Notes under the pieces: generated by a model
Databases searched by the model: none
The model's input: the letters and a program-made list of their open reading frames with translations, nothing else
Told to the model about the DNA's origin: nothing
Shown: one piece after another, positions 30,107 through 39,716 of the stretch
How the letters are laid out: the number at the start of each line of letters is the position of its first letter
How positions within the stretch are numbered: position 1 is the stretch's first letter
Program-made: the position numbers and the translations under genes
Assembly: GCA_947499255.1 (NCBI GenBank)
Contig: CANMNF010000002.1
Coordinates: 384,430-448,429 of the forward strand
Direction of reading: 5' to 3'
DNA length: 64,000 bases
Source of the DNA: an uncultured Sphingomonadaceae bacterium
GTDB lineage: Bacteria > Pseudomonadota > Alphaproteobacteria > Sphingomonadales > Sphingomonadaceae

Positions 30107-31261
30107 ATGGCACTGACAGCATTAAAGGTGAAGAACGCCAAGCCCGGTCGCTACGTCGATGGCCGTGGCTTGTGCCTTTTCGTAAAGGAAAGCGGCTCTC
30201 GTAGTTGGGTCTTGCGGATGCAGCATAACGGCAGGCGGCGCGACTATGGATTGGGATCGGCGCTCGATGTGACGTTGACCGAAGCGCGGGACGCCGCAGC
30301 GGCATTACGCCGCCAGGTTCGCGCTGGAATCGATCCGGTCGCCGAACGGCGCAAGTCACGCAAGGTAGTGCCGAGCTTCGAAACCGCAGCGCGCGAATGC
30401 TACGAGGCTTTGAAGGACGGCTGGAAGAACCAGAACTATCGAAACTGGATTTCCAGCATGGAAAACCACGTCTTCCCGCTGATCGGCAAGAAGCCCGTCG
30501 ATCAGGTGGACAGCACCCACGTCGTCGAGGTGCTCACGCCCATCTGGCTCGAAATCCCCGACACTGCTCGCAAGATTTTGCAGCGCATCGGTGCCGTGCT
30601 CGACTTCGCGCATATCAAGGGATGGCGGGAAGAGGAGGCCGCGCTGCGCTCTGTCCGCAAGGGATTGCCGCGCCAGACCGACAAGGTCGAACACTTCAAG
30701 GCCATGCCCTATGCAGAGATTCCGGCGTTCATGAAGGAGCTGGCGACTGCATCACCCACCACGGGCCGCGATGCCCTGCGTTTCACCATCTACAACGCCG
30801 TGCGGTCGAGCGAAACGCGCAAGGCCGTCTGGACCGAGATTGACCTCGACAAGGCGGTCTGGACAATCCCCGGCGAGCGCATGAAGGCAAAGGAAACCCA
30901 TGTGGTGCCGCTCTCTAAGGCAGCGGTTTCCATTTTGCGTCGGCGCTGGAAACTGCGGACGAGCGACGATGGCCTCGTTTTCTCGAACAATGGCGAGAAG
31001 CCCATCAGCGACATGACAATGACCAAGCTGTTGCGCGATGCCGGGATCAAGGGCGCAACGGTACATGGTTTCCGCTCCGCCTTTACTGATTGGGTGGCGG
31101 AGAAAACCGACTTTCCGAAAGAAGTGGCAGACAAGGCATTGGCCCACAAGCTGAGCAACCAGGTCGAGGCGGCCTATCGCCGCACCGACTTCTTCGACAA
31201 GCGGCGCGAACTGATGGCTGTGTGGGCCGAGTTTTTAGAAGCCGAGCCATACCCCGTATGA
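30107..31261 (+). CDS. Tyrosine-type site-specific integrase (P4 type, DUF4102 N-terminus)
   Basis: A 384-residue recombinase that would insert and, with an excisionase, excise the island. The N-terminal DUF4102 arm-binding domain shows VKNAKPGRYVDGRGLCLFV. A SAM-like core-binding domain follows (about residues 95-185). The catalytic domain has Arg in YNAVRSSE, HGFRSAF (His and Arg), His in ALAHKL, and nucleophile Tyr in AAYRRTDFFDKR. All key residues are present, so it is probably active. It reads away from the core genes and marks the left end of the island. Confidence 0.93.
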   Translation: MALTALKVKNAKPGRYVDGRGLCLFVKESGSRSWVLRMQHNGRRRDYGLGSALDVTLTEARDAAAALRRQVRAGIDPVAERRKSRKVVPSFETAARECYEALKDGWKNQNYRNWISSMENHVFPLIGKKPVDQVDSTHVVEVLTPIWLEIPDTARKILQRIGAVLDFAHIKGWREEEAALRSVRKGLPRQTDKVEHFKAMPYAEIPAFMKELATASPTTGRDALRFTIYNAVRSSETRKAVWTEIDLDKAVWTIPGERMKAKETHVVPLSKAAVSILRRRWKLRTSDDGLVFSNNGEKPISDMTMTKLLRDAGIKGATVHGFRSAFTDWVAEKTDFPKEVADKALAHKLSNQVEAAYRRTDFFDKRRELMAVWAEFLEAEPYPV

Positions 31262-31385
31262 GTTCGGTTCCGTAGGCTAATCGACATCGAAGTCGTTTGA
31301 GTGCGGAGTTCAATTGGTCGGTATCTTGCCATTGGCTCGTTGATCGCCACTTATGGCAGGCATTAGAACTCGTTAGGGGGCGCGA

Positions 31386-32183
31386 ATGGGGAAGCAGCTA
31401 ACAAAGCTTCGGAGGCGAAAGGAAGCTAAAAAGGGGCTGGATTCCCTCGATGATCGTCGTGACCAGACGCTCGTCATTCACTACTCATGTGAGTCATTTT
31501 ACGACATCAAGGACGGGAGAACACCTCGCGTCACTTCTATCGCTGTTCGCAATTTCGCCTCAGGTCAGACAACATCTTTCTCGATACATAAGTCTGCGGA
31601 GCAAAATGGGGTTCCGATCTCGGAGATCACCAACCATTACGATACGCTTGAGAAAAGCATGCTCGATGAGTTTTTCGCGTTTATTCCAACCGTCCCTGTT
31701 CAGACGTTTGTTCACTGGAATATGCGCGATGTAAACTTCGGCTTTCAGGCCATTGAACATCGTTAGAAGGTGTTGGGCGGTGAGCCAGTAATCGTCGCGG
31801 ATGATCGAAAGTTTGACCTAGCACGAGCACTCGTCGCCATCTTTGGCGTTGGTTATGTGCCCCATGGCCAAGGTGGGCGAATGTTCAGCACCATGGAGCT
31901 AAATTCCATCACGGCTAGGGATGCTTTGAAGGGAAAGGAAGAAGCCCAGGCCTTCGAGGACGGGCAATTCGTTAGGCTTCATCAATCTACGCTCCGCAAG
32001 GTGGACGTGATCGCAAACATTCTTGAACGCACTCTCGATGGCACCCTCAAGACAAACGCAACTTGGCGGGACCAACACGGATTTCATCCAGCAGCAGCGG
32101 TCGAATTTGTAAAAGAGCATTGGGTTTGGACCATAATTGGCATGGTCGCAGTTGTGATCGGCTTGGGAGCGCGCATTCTGTGA
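31386..32183 (+). pseudogene. Conserved-type gene interrupted by an in-frame TAG
   Basis: Two frames in the same phase, 31386-31766 and 31770-32183, are separated only by TAG at 31764-31766 (HR-stop-KVLGGEP). Read through, they give one 265-residue protein with acidic strands (VHWNMRDVNFGFQAIEH) reminiscent of nuclease folds, and a C-terminal transmembrane segment (WTIIGMVAVVIGLGA). A Tyr codon changed to TAG would explain the break. agggggcg precedes the ATG. I do not recognise a named family. Either the gene is dead, or the two halves are made separately using the GTG at 31770. Confidence 0.6.
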
Positions 32184-32218
32184 AAGATGATGCTGAGCGG
32201 CTTTATGTCCTTGGCAAC

Positions 32219-32413
32219 TCAATTCGATTTACTTCGCCGCTCAACATAGCCGTAAAGGCTCGCTGTCGTGACTCGCGTTGCGTTGCCAATCTTCACCGTT
32301 TCGAGTTCACCAGCTGAAATCAGCTCGTACAGCTTCGTGCGCCCGATGCCGATCATTCGTGCAGCGTCATTTACCCTAACGCAAATCGGCTCGACAAGTT
32401 GATGGCCGCTCAT
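32219..32413 (-). CDS. Excisionase-type helix-turn-helix protein
   Basis: A 64-residue DNA-binding protein of the MerR/excisionase (HTH_17) class, with VNDAARMIGIGRTKLYELISAG forming the helix-turn-helix and wing. Its start overlaps the stop of the AlpA gene by four bases, so the pair is coupled. It probably helps control excision or early island genes. Confidence 0.75.
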   Translation of the reverse strand: MSGHQLVEPICVRVNDAARMIGIGRTKLYELISAGELETVKIGNATRVTTASLYGYVERRSKSN

Positions 32414-32616
32414 TCCGCCGGTTCCTCTTCACGATAGTGAGCGGGATCGGCGATCCAGCGATTGACGGCTGACTCGTGCCAGCCCGCGCCGTGGATGCTG
32501 ATCTTGACCTGGGATGGGAAGGTGCCCTCGGCGATCTTGCGATAAATGGTGGAGCGGGAAAGGCCGGTGCGGTGGAGCACGGTCTTGAGGCGGATGATGC
32601 GTTCGGTATTCGACAT
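32410..32616 (-). CDS. AlpA-family regulatory protein
   Basis: A 68-residue protein with the AlpA pattern RLKTVLHRTGLSRSTIYRKIAEGTFP ... WHESAVNRWIA. AlpA-type proteins activate excision of P4-like elements by raising excisionase or integrase expression. It sits about 1.1 kb from the integrase and is coupled to a second excisionase-type gene, which supports such a role here. Confidence 0.88.
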   Translation of the reverse strand: MSNTERIIRLKTVLHRTGLSRSTIYRKIAEGTFPSQVKISIHGAGWHESAVNRWIADPAHYREEEPAE

Positions 32617-33070
32617 AGGGCATTCTCACTTTGATACTGACGGCCCCTCGGCGGAACATAATGAGAACTTTCTGGTATGACGCAAGGTTGCTGGATTGGC
32701 AAAACGGCGCTTACTCGCACCCGAATTCGGCTTTGGTCCGGGAAGCAGGACAACTATGCATCGATCGGGACAACGACGGACTTGAGATTGGGCAAGCCGA
32801 TCGAACGCAAGATTTTTCTCACCCCGTCCCAGAACTCCATTCGCTGGCTGTGCTCGATGGTGGACGTCGGTATCGGTGCCGAATTTCGTGAGGCCAGAAC
32901 TACATGATTCGCGCTCCCGTCAGAGAGATCGCGGGGTGCGGCTGGTTTGCGAGAGAGCGAAAACACATAGCCAGGCTTAGTCTCTCGCTCAGACCGTAAA
33001 CCAAGGCTAGAATTGCAGCGTCAATCCGATTGATGCAGGTAACGTTGACAAATCCGCCAGTCTGGAGCAA
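32617..33070. other. 454-bp stretch with no confident gene
   Basis: Between AlpA and the restriction operon only short competing frames exist. The most coding-like is a minus-strand GTG frame at 32754-32966 (70 codons, GC-rich third positions, ending KSVVVPIDA), which may be a gene remnant. A promoter for the rightward restriction operon is expected here but none stands out. Confidence 0.4.
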
Positions 33071-33703
33071 ATGGTTCGCATGAAGCTGCTTGACGCATAC
33101 GATTCGGGTTTGCTTGTTGACCTAGCGTCGATTTCGGCGGGCTATCCCTTCCGTGGCAAAATCGACGCCCTCCCCAAAGGCCACGTTGCCGTGATTCAAA
33201 TGCGCAACGCGGATCCCGAAACCGGGATCGATTGGGAAGACCTTGCGCGTATCGAACTGCCACGAGAATCTGCGAAAGCATTTCTGCGGCCTGGTGACAT
33301 CATCCTCTCCACACGCGGTGGACGCAACTTCCCCTATTGCATCGAGGAGCGCGACGAGCAGGTCGTTTGCTCACCGCATTTCTTTGTCATCCGCGTCAGA
33401 ACCGACGCGATCCTGCCCAAGTTTCTAGCTTGGCAGATGATGCAGAAGCCCGCGCAGGACTATTTCGCGGCGGGCGCGACAGGCTCCTACATCCTCAACC
33501 TCAAACGCGAGGTGGTGGAGAACCTGCCAATCACGATCCCGCCGCTCGCCCAGCAGCAGCAAATCGCCGATCTGGATGCAGCCATGCGTGGCGAACGCGC
33601 AATCCTGACCCAACTCATCGACAACAGAGCCGCCGAAATGACGGCCATTGCCCAGCAACTGCTTGCACCTGCCTTTCAGCGCCCGGAACAGAGAGCATCA
33701 TGA
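33071..33703 (+). CDS. Half-length type I specificity (HsdS-like) protein
   Basis: A 210-residue protein with a single target recognition domain and one conserved helical region, half the size of a normal HsdS. The TRD-like part shows GYPFRGKIDALPKG and SPHFFVIRVR; the conserved part has ITIPPLAQQQQIADLDAA followed by a helix. Half-S proteins can dimerise and give a symmetrical target, or swap with the full S subunit. The stop overlaps the hsdM start by four bases. A full-length HsdS lies 2.5 kb downstream. Confidence 0.75.
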   Translation: MVRMKLLDAYDSGLLVDLASISAGYPFRGKIDALPKGHVAVIQMRNADPETGIDWEDLARIELPRESAKAFLRPGDIILSTRGGRNFPYCIEERDEQVVCSPHFFVIRVRTDAILPKFLAWQMMQKPAQDYFAAGATGSYILNLKREVVENLPITIPPLAQQQQIADLDAAMRGERAILTQLIDNRAAEMTAIAQQLLAPAFQRPEQRAS

Positions 33704-35208
33704 ACGACCAGATCAAACAGGACGAAGTGAACAAGGCCGTCTGGGCTGCCTGCGACACCTTTCGCGGGACGGTCTCTGCCGATGTGTACAAGGACTACGT
33801 CCTCACCATGCTGTTCCTGAAATACCTGTCGGATGTTTGGCAGGACCACTACGACAAGTACCAGAAAGAATATGGCGATACGCCCGAGCTGATCGCGGAG
33901 TTGATGACGAACGAGCGCTTCGTCCTGCCGGAATCCGCCAACTTCACCACGCTCTACAAGGCGCGGCACGAGCCCGGTAACGGCGAGCGGATCGACAAGG
34001 CACTGCACGCCATCGAGGAAGCCAACGTCGGCAAGCTGCGGGATGTGTTCCAGGACATCAGCTTCAACTCGAACAAGCTGGGTGAGGAAAAGCAGAAGAA
34101 CGACATACTGCGCCACCTGCTGGAGGATTTCTCGCGCCCCGAGCTGAACATGCGCCCCTCGCGCATCGGCAATCTCGACGTGATCGGCAACGCCTACGAA
34201 TTCCTGATCAAGAACTTCGCCGCTGATGCGGGCCGCAAGGCAGGCGAATTCTACACCCCGCCCGAAGTGTCCGAGCTGATGGCCGAGATTATGGACATGA
34301 CCGAGGGCGAGGAAGCCTGCGATCCCACCTGTGGTTCCGGTTCGCTGCTGATGAAATGCGGTCGCCGCGTGCAGGCCAAGTTCGGCGGCTCGAAGCGGTA
34401 TGCACTCTTTGGGCAGGAATCGATCGGCAGCACTTGGGCGCTCGCCAAGATGAACATGTTCCTCCACGGCGAGGACAATCACCGGATCGAATGGGGCGAC
34501 ACGATCAACAACCCCAAGCTGCTGGACGGCGATGACCGGCTTAAGCACTTTGATATCGTTGTCGCCAATCCTCCCTTCAGCCTCGACAAGTGGGGTGTTG
34601 ATGCAGCGGAGAACGACAGGTTCGGGCGTTTTCGGCGCGGTATCCCGCCGCGCACCAAAGGCGATTACGCCTTCATCCTCCACATGATCGAAACCATGAA
34701 GCCCAGGACCGGGCGCATGGCCGTGGTCGCGCCACACGGCGTTCTGTTCCGGGGGTCGAGCGAGGGCCGCATTCGCCAGAAACTGATCGAGGAAAACCTG
34801 CTCGAAGCGGTGATCGGCCTGCCGGAAAAGCTGTTCTACGGAACCGGCATTCCGGCCTGCGTCCTGATCTTCCGCAAGACCAAGGCGGACAACAAAGTGC
34901 TGTTCATCGACGCGAGCCGCGAGTTTAAATCGGGCAAGAACCAGAACCAGCTTGATGAAAGCAATCTGGCGAAGATCGTCGAGACCTACCGGGCGCGCGA
35001 AACGGTCGACAAATACGCCTATCTCGCCACGCCCGCAGAGCTGGCCGAGAATGACTACAACCTCAACATCCCGCGCTATGTCGATACCTTCGAGGAAGAG
35101 GAAGAGATCGACCTGGTCGCCGTCCGTGCCGAGCGGCTGAAGCTCAAGGCCGATCTGGCCGCGCTGGAAGAGAAGATGGACGGCTACCTGAAGGAGCTTG
35201 GCTACTGA
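33700..35208 (+). CDS. hsdM: Type I restriction-modification methyltransferase subunit
   Basis: Adenine-N6 methyltransferase subunit, 502 residues. The N-terminal HsdM_N helical domain (residues 10-150) is followed by the catalytic domain, with the SAM-binding DPTCGSGSLL (about residue 207) and catalytic NPPF (about 290). With HsdS it methylates host DNA, and with HsdR it forms the restriction complex. The ATG at 33700 lies in the ATGA overlap with the upstream gene; the longer frame to 33337 only mirrors that gene in another phase. Confidence 0.95.
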   Translation: MNDQIKQDEVNKAVWAACDTFRGTVSADVYKDYVLTMLFLKYLSDVWQDHYDKYQKEYGDTPELIAELMTNERFVLPESANFTTLYKARHEPGNGERIDKALHAIEEANVGKLRDVFQDISFNSNKLGEEKQKNDILRHLLEDFSRPELNMRPSRIGNLDVIGNAYEFLIKNFAADAGRKAGEFYTPPEVSELMAEIMDMTEGEEACDPTCGSGSLLMKCGRRVQAKFGGSKRYALFGQESIGSTWALAKMNMFLHGEDNHRIEWGDTINNPKLLDGDDRLKHFDIVVANPPFSLDKWGVDAAENDRFGRFRRGIPPRTKGDYAFILHMIETMKPRTGRMAVVAPHGVLFRGSSEGRIRQKLIEENLLEAVIGLPEKLFYGTGIPACVLIFRKTKADNKVLFIDASREFKSGKNQNQLDESNLAKIVETYRARETVDKYAYLATPAELAENDYNLNIPRYVDTFEEEEEIDLVAVRAERLKLKADLAALEEKMDGYLKELGY

Positions 35209-36230
35209 TGGCGGGCGAGATCATCCAGTACCAAACGGAGGACGGCGTTACCGTCATTCGCCTTCAGGCGAGTGATGGCAGCGTATGGCTGAGCCAGGCC
35301 GATATGGCTGAGCTGTTCCAGGTCACTCCGCAAGCTATCACCCAGCACATCAGGGCTATCTATGAGGATGGCGAACTGGATGAAGCGGCAACTTGTAACG
35401 ATTACTTACAAGTTCGAACCGAGGGCAAACGCGAGGTTTCCCGCCAGATTGCGCACTACAACCTGCAAATGATCCTTGCGGTCGGCTTCCGCGTGCGGTC
35501 GCTGCGGGGCATGCAATTCCGGCGCTGGGCATCGGAGGCGCTGAGCGAATATCTGGTCAAGGGCTTCGTCATGGATGACGAGCGCCTGAAGGAGCCGGAC
35601 AACGACTATTTCGAAGAGCTGCTCGCCCGCATTCGCGATATCCGCGCGTCGGAAAAGCTTTTCTACAAAAAGGTGCTCGATATCTACGCCACCGCCGTGG
35701 ACTATGACCCCAGAGCGGAGGCGAGCACACAGTTCTTCCAGACGGTGCAGAACAAGATGCACCACGCCGCCCATGGCCAGACGGCAGCGGAAACCAAGCT
35801 GGCGCGCGCCGACAGCGCCAAGCCGATGATGGGGCTGACCAGCTGGACCGGTGAGAAGAAAGGCCGCTTGCCCACCAAGCAGGACGCGCAGGTTGCGAAG
35901 AACTATCTGGCGGACGACGAAATGGAGACGCTCAATCGCATCACCGTCGCCTTCCTGGAATTTGCCGAAGCGATGGCGAAGAACCGCAAGCCGATGCACA
36001 TGGCCGACTGGATCACCAAGCTGGACGACTTCCTGAAGCTGGGCGATCACCCGCTTCTCAGTGGCCCTGGCAAAATATCCGCCAAGGCAGCAGCGAAGAA
36101 GGTCAGTTCCGAATATGACCGCTGGCACACCCGCGCGATCAACGCGCCGAGCGCGGTCGAAAAGCATTTCATCGAGGCAACCGCCAAGGTGAAGAAGCTC
36201 GCCGCTTCGAAAAAGGACAGGTCTCAGTGA
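35208..36230 (+). CDS. RhuM family protein
   Basis: A 340-residue protein of the RhuM family, first seen on a Salmonella pathogenicity island. The N-terminal ORF6N/KilA-N-like region (VWLSQADMAELFQVTPQAITQHI) looks like a DNA-binding helix-turn-helix, followed by YFEELLARIRDIRASEKLFYKKVLDIY and a helical C-terminal half. RhuM genes often sit inside type I restriction loci, but their role is not known. Its start overlaps the hsdM stop by one base and its stop overlaps the hsdS start by four, so it is part of the translated operon. Confidence 0.88.
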   Translation: MAGEIIQYQTEDGVTVIRLQASDGSVWLSQADMAELFQVTPQAITQHIRAIYEDGELDEAATCNDYLQVRTEGKREVSRQIAHYNLQMILAVGFRVRSLRGMQFRRWASEALSEYLVKGFVMDDERLKEPDNDYFEELLARIRDIRASEKLFYKKVLDIYATAVDYDPRAEASTQFFQTVQNKMHHAAHGQTAAETKLARADSAKPMMGLTSWTGEKKGRLPTKQDAQVAKNYLADDEMETLNRITVAFLEFAEAMAKNRKPMHMADWITKLDDFLKLGDHPLLSGPGKISAKAAAKKVSSEYDRWHTRAINAPSAVEKHFIEATAKVKKLAASKKDRSQ

Positions 36231-37513
36231 GCGGAGTTACCCAGGTTGGGCTTACGTACGTTGGCGATCTCCCCGCAGGCTGGAAAATTGTGCCTGCCGG
36301 AGCGGCGTGCAAGAAGGTCACAGACGGCACGCACGACACACCTAAAGTTCACACTTCCGGCGTGCCGTTCATCACGGCCATCCATATCAAGAATGGCTCC
36401 ATCGACTTCTCGACCTGCCAGTATGTCGACGAGGAAACCCACCGAACAATTTTTTCTCGCTGCGATCCGCGCATGGGCGATCTTACAGTCGTTAATATCG
36501 GCGCGGGTGTCGGCGAGTGCGGCTACGTCGATGTCGACTTCGAGTTCAGCCTCAAGAACGTCGCTCTACTGAAGCCCGATCCCGCCGCGTTGGATGGCGA
36601 GTTTCTCTTTCATCTTCATCAAAGCCGGAAATTGCGCATTGCGCACGTCGTAAAAGCTGGTGGTGCTCAGCCCTTCTTGTCTTTGACCGAGTTGAGGCGA
36701 CTGCCAATAATCCTACCCCCACTTTCCGAGCAAAAGCGCATCGCAGAGGTGCTCGGTACATGGGACCGCGCCATCGAGACGGTCGAGGCGCTGATCGCCA
36801 ACGCCCGCGCGCAGAAGCAGGCGCTGATGCAGCAGCTGCTCCCGCAAGGCACCACCCCACCCAAAAAGCGCCTCCCCGGCTTTTCGGGGGAGTGGCGGGA
36901 AACCACGATCGAAAGCGTTGCGAGCGTCCTTGTCTCGAACGTCGACAAGAAATCGGTGAGTGGCGAGCGGCCAGTACGGCTTTGTAATTACATGGACGTC
37001 TACCGGTCGGACCAGATTGTTTCCGACATGGACTTCATGGCTGCAACGGCAACCGAAGCTCAAATCCGCAAATTCGGCCTTATGGTGGGCGATGTCATCA
37101 TCACCAAGGACTCAGAAACACCTGACGACATCGCAATCCCCACCATCGTCCAATCAACCTCACTCGATCTTGTCTGCGGCTATCACCTCGCCATTCTGCG
37201 ACCGAAGCAGGTCACCGATGGCCAGTTCCTGAAATTCTTCTTTGAGCACCCGAGAACGCGGCACTTTTTCGCCTCTCGGGCGAATGGCGCAACGCGTTTC
37301 GGTCTGACCGTAGGGGCAATCGAAACCGCTCCGATCAATCTGCCGAGCCTTGCCGAGCAAAAGGAGATTGGCAACGTAATCCTTACGGCAGAGACCGAAA
37401 TACATCGGCTCAATCCGATCCGCTCCGCCCTCCGCCAGGAAAAGGCCGCGCTGATGCAGCAACTGCTCACCGGCAAACGGCGGGTCAAACTCCCGGAAAG
37501 CGAGGTGGTGTGA
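36227..37513 (+). CDS. hsdS: Type I restriction-modification specificity subunit
   Basis: A 428-residue full-length HsdS that picks the bipartite DNA target. TRD1 covers about residues 1-160, a central conserved helix follows (PPLSEQKRIAEVLGTWDRAI), TRD2 covers about 210-365, and the distal conserved region begins SLAEQKEIGNVI. The two conserved regions each end in a similar ALMQQLL helix, as expected from internal duplication. Translation starts at GTG, overlapping the RhuM stop. Confidence 0.92.
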   Translation: MSGVTQVGLTYVGDLPAGWKIVPAGAACKKVTDGTHDTPKVHTSGVPFITAIHIKNGSIDFSTCQYVDEETHRTIFSRCDPRMGDLTVVNIGAGVGECGYVDVDFEFSLKNVALLKPDPAALDGEFLFHLHQSRKLRIAHVVKAGGAQPFLSLTELRRLPIILPPLSEQKRIAEVLGTWDRAIETVEALIANARAQKQALMQQLLPQGTTPPKKRLPGFSGEWRETTIESVASVLVSNVDKKSVSGERPVRLCNYMDVYRSDQIVSDMDFMAATATEAQIRKFGLMVGDVIITKDSETPDDIAIPTIVQSTSLDLVCGYHLAILRPKQVTDGQFLKFFFEHPRTRHFFASRANGATRFGLTVGAIETAPINLPSLAEQKEIGNVILTAETEIHRLNPIRSALRQEKAALMQQLLTGKRRVKLPESEVV

Positions 37514-37851
37514 TGGCAATCGCGCCCTACGGCTATGCCTATGAAAAGCTGCTTGGCGCGATGGACATCATGGCGACCGGCAAGGGCACAAGGCCGGAAC
37601 GCCTAGCCCGCGCGGGCAAGCAATGCATCCTGCCGATACGCAGCCCCAAGCAACACAAGCTGCCTGCCGATCTCGCGGCATCGCTGGACAGCCTATACCG
37701 CGAACTCACTTCCGTCCCACCGCCAACGCAATGGGACAATTCCTTCGACGCAACCGCGCAGCGCATGTCCTGGCAAAAGGCCGAGCGTTTGGCCGAACAG
37801 CTGTTCAGTCTATTCCTCGCGGTCGTCGAACTTAGGAGGCAAGCATCATGA
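37513..37851 (+). CDS. Unknown small protein in the restriction operon
   Basis: A 112-residue soluble protein that I do not recognise. It is rich in basic and polar residues, with a likely helical C-terminus (KAERLAEQLFSLFLAVVEL). Its ATG shares bases with the hsdS stop and its end overlaps the start of the DUF6119-like gene, so it is made as part of the operon. A role as an accessory factor for the neighbouring DUF6119-like protein is possible but has no direct support. Confidence 0.7.
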   Translation: MAIAPYGYAYEKLLGAMDIMATGKGTRPERLARAGKQCILPIRSPKQHKLPADLAASLDSLYRELTSVPPPTQWDNSFDATAQRMSWQKAERLAEQLFSLFLAVVELRRQAS

Positions 37852-39716
37852 GCAAATCTCGTCCCTTTTCGATCTACCTGCTGAAAGCCGGATTCGACGC
37901 GACCAACGCACTGGAGGACGATCACGAGCTTCAGCCGTCGGCAGGCGCAACTTCACTGCCCGATGGCGGTACGCTCTTCATTCTCGATGCCGAAAGCAAG
38001 CGCCCGTGGTGGCGCAGCTACTTCGGCATTCAGGAAGAGCTTTGGCAGCAATTCAAGGGAGCCATCCTCTTCCTTCCCGTTGGCGACCGGTGCTTCGCCC
38101 TGACCTTTGGTCATGTGCTGCACCACATGAAGGACGAGGCATACGAATACGACTTTGGGCTGATCGTCACCTTGAACAGTGTCGATCCCAGGGAGCTGAA
38201 GAGCGCAGACATGATCGAGCCCGGCCCTGCCCGCCGCAGGCGGACGCAGGTTCCGGTCTCAACCGAGCTGACTTATCTCGATTTCGACGGGAACAGCGAG
38301 ATCATCAAAAGCCTGACTGGCAAGGTGAAGGCTGAATACAAAGACCTGTTCAGCAACGCGACCGGCTCCGCAAGCCTCAAGATCAGCATGAAGATTGATC
38401 CGGGCGAGCTTGCAGAGCGCTGTGAGCGCCTGCTCGCCCTCTATGACAGCGAAGACTACAGGGAGACGTTCCCCAACATCCAGAACATCGTTCCGGTTCG
38501 CGATCCTGGTGAGGTGAACCGCCTCAACCAGCTCGTTCTCGAATCTGTGAAGTCCCAAGATGGCGGCACCACGCTGACGATCCCAGATATTGTCGACTAC
38601 CGGGACAACACCTGCTGCATGTTCCAAGGTCCGGGCGGAGCTAGCGAGGTCTATCCAGACATCTCGATGGAAGCCTTTTACGATTATTTGGGTGAAGACT
38701 TCGACTTGAACGCCCTGACCATTGACCAACTCAAATCCTACCGAATGATCCTGACCGACGTAGAAGGAGCGCCGGGTCGCACATATGGCGTCTTTCGCAG
38801 TCTCATCTTTGACGCCGAGCCGCAGGGCGAGGCGGTCCTGTACCACCTTAACGAAGGGGATTGGTACAAGGCCGAGATGAGCTTCGTCGCGAGGCTGAAG
38901 ACATATCTCGATGCCAAGTGCGAAGCGACTGATCTGTGCCCGTACGATCATGACGGCGTAAAGGACGGCAAAGCCGTTTACAGCGAAGGCAACTACAATG
39001 CCGCCGTTCCTGGCTGGCAGGGGCGTTTCATTTGCCTTGACCAGACAGACATTAGTCCGGCTGGAAGCACCAACATTGAGCCTTGCGATCTCTTCAGCGT
39101 ACAGGCCGATGGCAACGCCAGGTGCGGACACCGGGCATCGCTATACCACATCAAGATTTCGACGCGTTCTTCCCATCTCAGTCACCTCTTCAATCAAGGT
39201 GTGAACTCGATTGAGTTGATCGAACTGGAGGAAACGTCGCGCGCAAAGATGCAGCAGCTGGTAGTCGACCGGCTGGGCGGGAACGACCAAACAACCTACC
39301 TCGCACCTTTCGAGCATTTCGATTTCAGGGTGGTGTTTGGGATCATCTCTCACAAAGACCCTGCGCGGCTTTCCGACAATCTCCCGCTCTTCTCAAAAAT
39401 CAGCCTTATGCGGAACATGCAGCGCCTCGACGTAATGCGCGTGCCGTGCGCATTGGCGTTCATTCCCGACGAAAGCCCAGCGAAGGGAGGGCATTCAAAG
39501 CATCAGCAGTTCCTTGTCGAGGTGCAGGACGGAGCAAATGGTCATATCGTGAGGGCCGTGGCTGGTCAGGGGCTGAGCACCGTCGTACCAATCAAGCGAT
39601 GCCCCAAGGCTGTCAAAGACAGTGCGGCGGGAACTCGTTTTCGGATGGTCGTGAAGGTCGCCGACGATGGGAGCCTCTCCACCCATTTTGGCTGGCCTTT
39701 CGAGCTGGCCGCGTGA
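37848..39716 (+). CDS. TIGR04141/DUF6119 sporadically distributed protein
   Basis: A 622-residue protein matching the TIGR04141 (DUF6119) family by its opening SIYLLKAGF, the early GGTLFILDAESKRPWW and FALTFGHV segments, and the late TFxH-like SHLFNQGVNSIELI. The family is scattered over bacteria, mostly on defence or mobile loci, and no activity is proven. Here it lies inside a type I restriction operon between hsdS and hsdR, overlapping its neighbours by four bases and one base. It may add a second anti-phage layer or control restriction. Confidence 0.8.
   Translation: MSKSRPFSIYLLKAGFDATNALEDDHELQPSAGATSLPDGGTLFILDAESKRPWWRSYFGIQEELWQQFKGAILFLPVGDRCFALTFGHVLHHMKDEAYEYDFGLIVTLNSVDPRELKSADMIEPGPARRRRTQVPVSTELTYLDFDGNSEIIKSLTGKVKAEYKDLFSNATGSASLKISMKIDPGELAERCERLLALYDSEDYRETFPNIQNIVPVRDPGEVNRLNQLVLESVKSQDGGTTLTIPDIVDYRDNTCCMFQGPGGASEVYPDISMEAFYDYLGEDFDLNALTIDQLKSYRMILTDVEGAPGRTYGVFRSLIFDAEPQGEAVLYHLNEGDWYKAEMSFVARLKTYLDAKCEATDLCPYDHDGVKDGKAVYSEGNYNAAVPGWQGRFICLDQTDISPAGSTNIEPCDLFSVQADGNARCGHRASLYHIKISTRSSHLSHLFNQGVNSIELIELEETSRAKMQQLVVDRLGGNDQTTYLAPFEHFDFRVVFGIISHKDPARLSDNLPLFSKISLMRNMQRLDVMRVPCALAFIPDESPAKGGHSKHQQFLVEVQDGANGHIVRAVAGQGLSTVVPIKRCPKAVKDSAAGTRFRMVVKVADDGSLSTHFGWPFELAA

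Noticed and set aside
31764-31766. Pyrrolysine or other programmed recoding of TAG
   Set aside because: No supporting tRNA, downstream structure or catalytic context visible; a simple mutation is more likely.
32754-32966. 70-codon minus-strand frame as a real gene
   Set aside because: Coding-like third positions but GTG start without ribosome site and no recognised homologue; kept only as a possible remnant in the gap description.
33676-34737. 353-codon minus-strand frame over hsdM
   Set aside because: Antisense to all hsdM catalytic motifs; no signal of its own.
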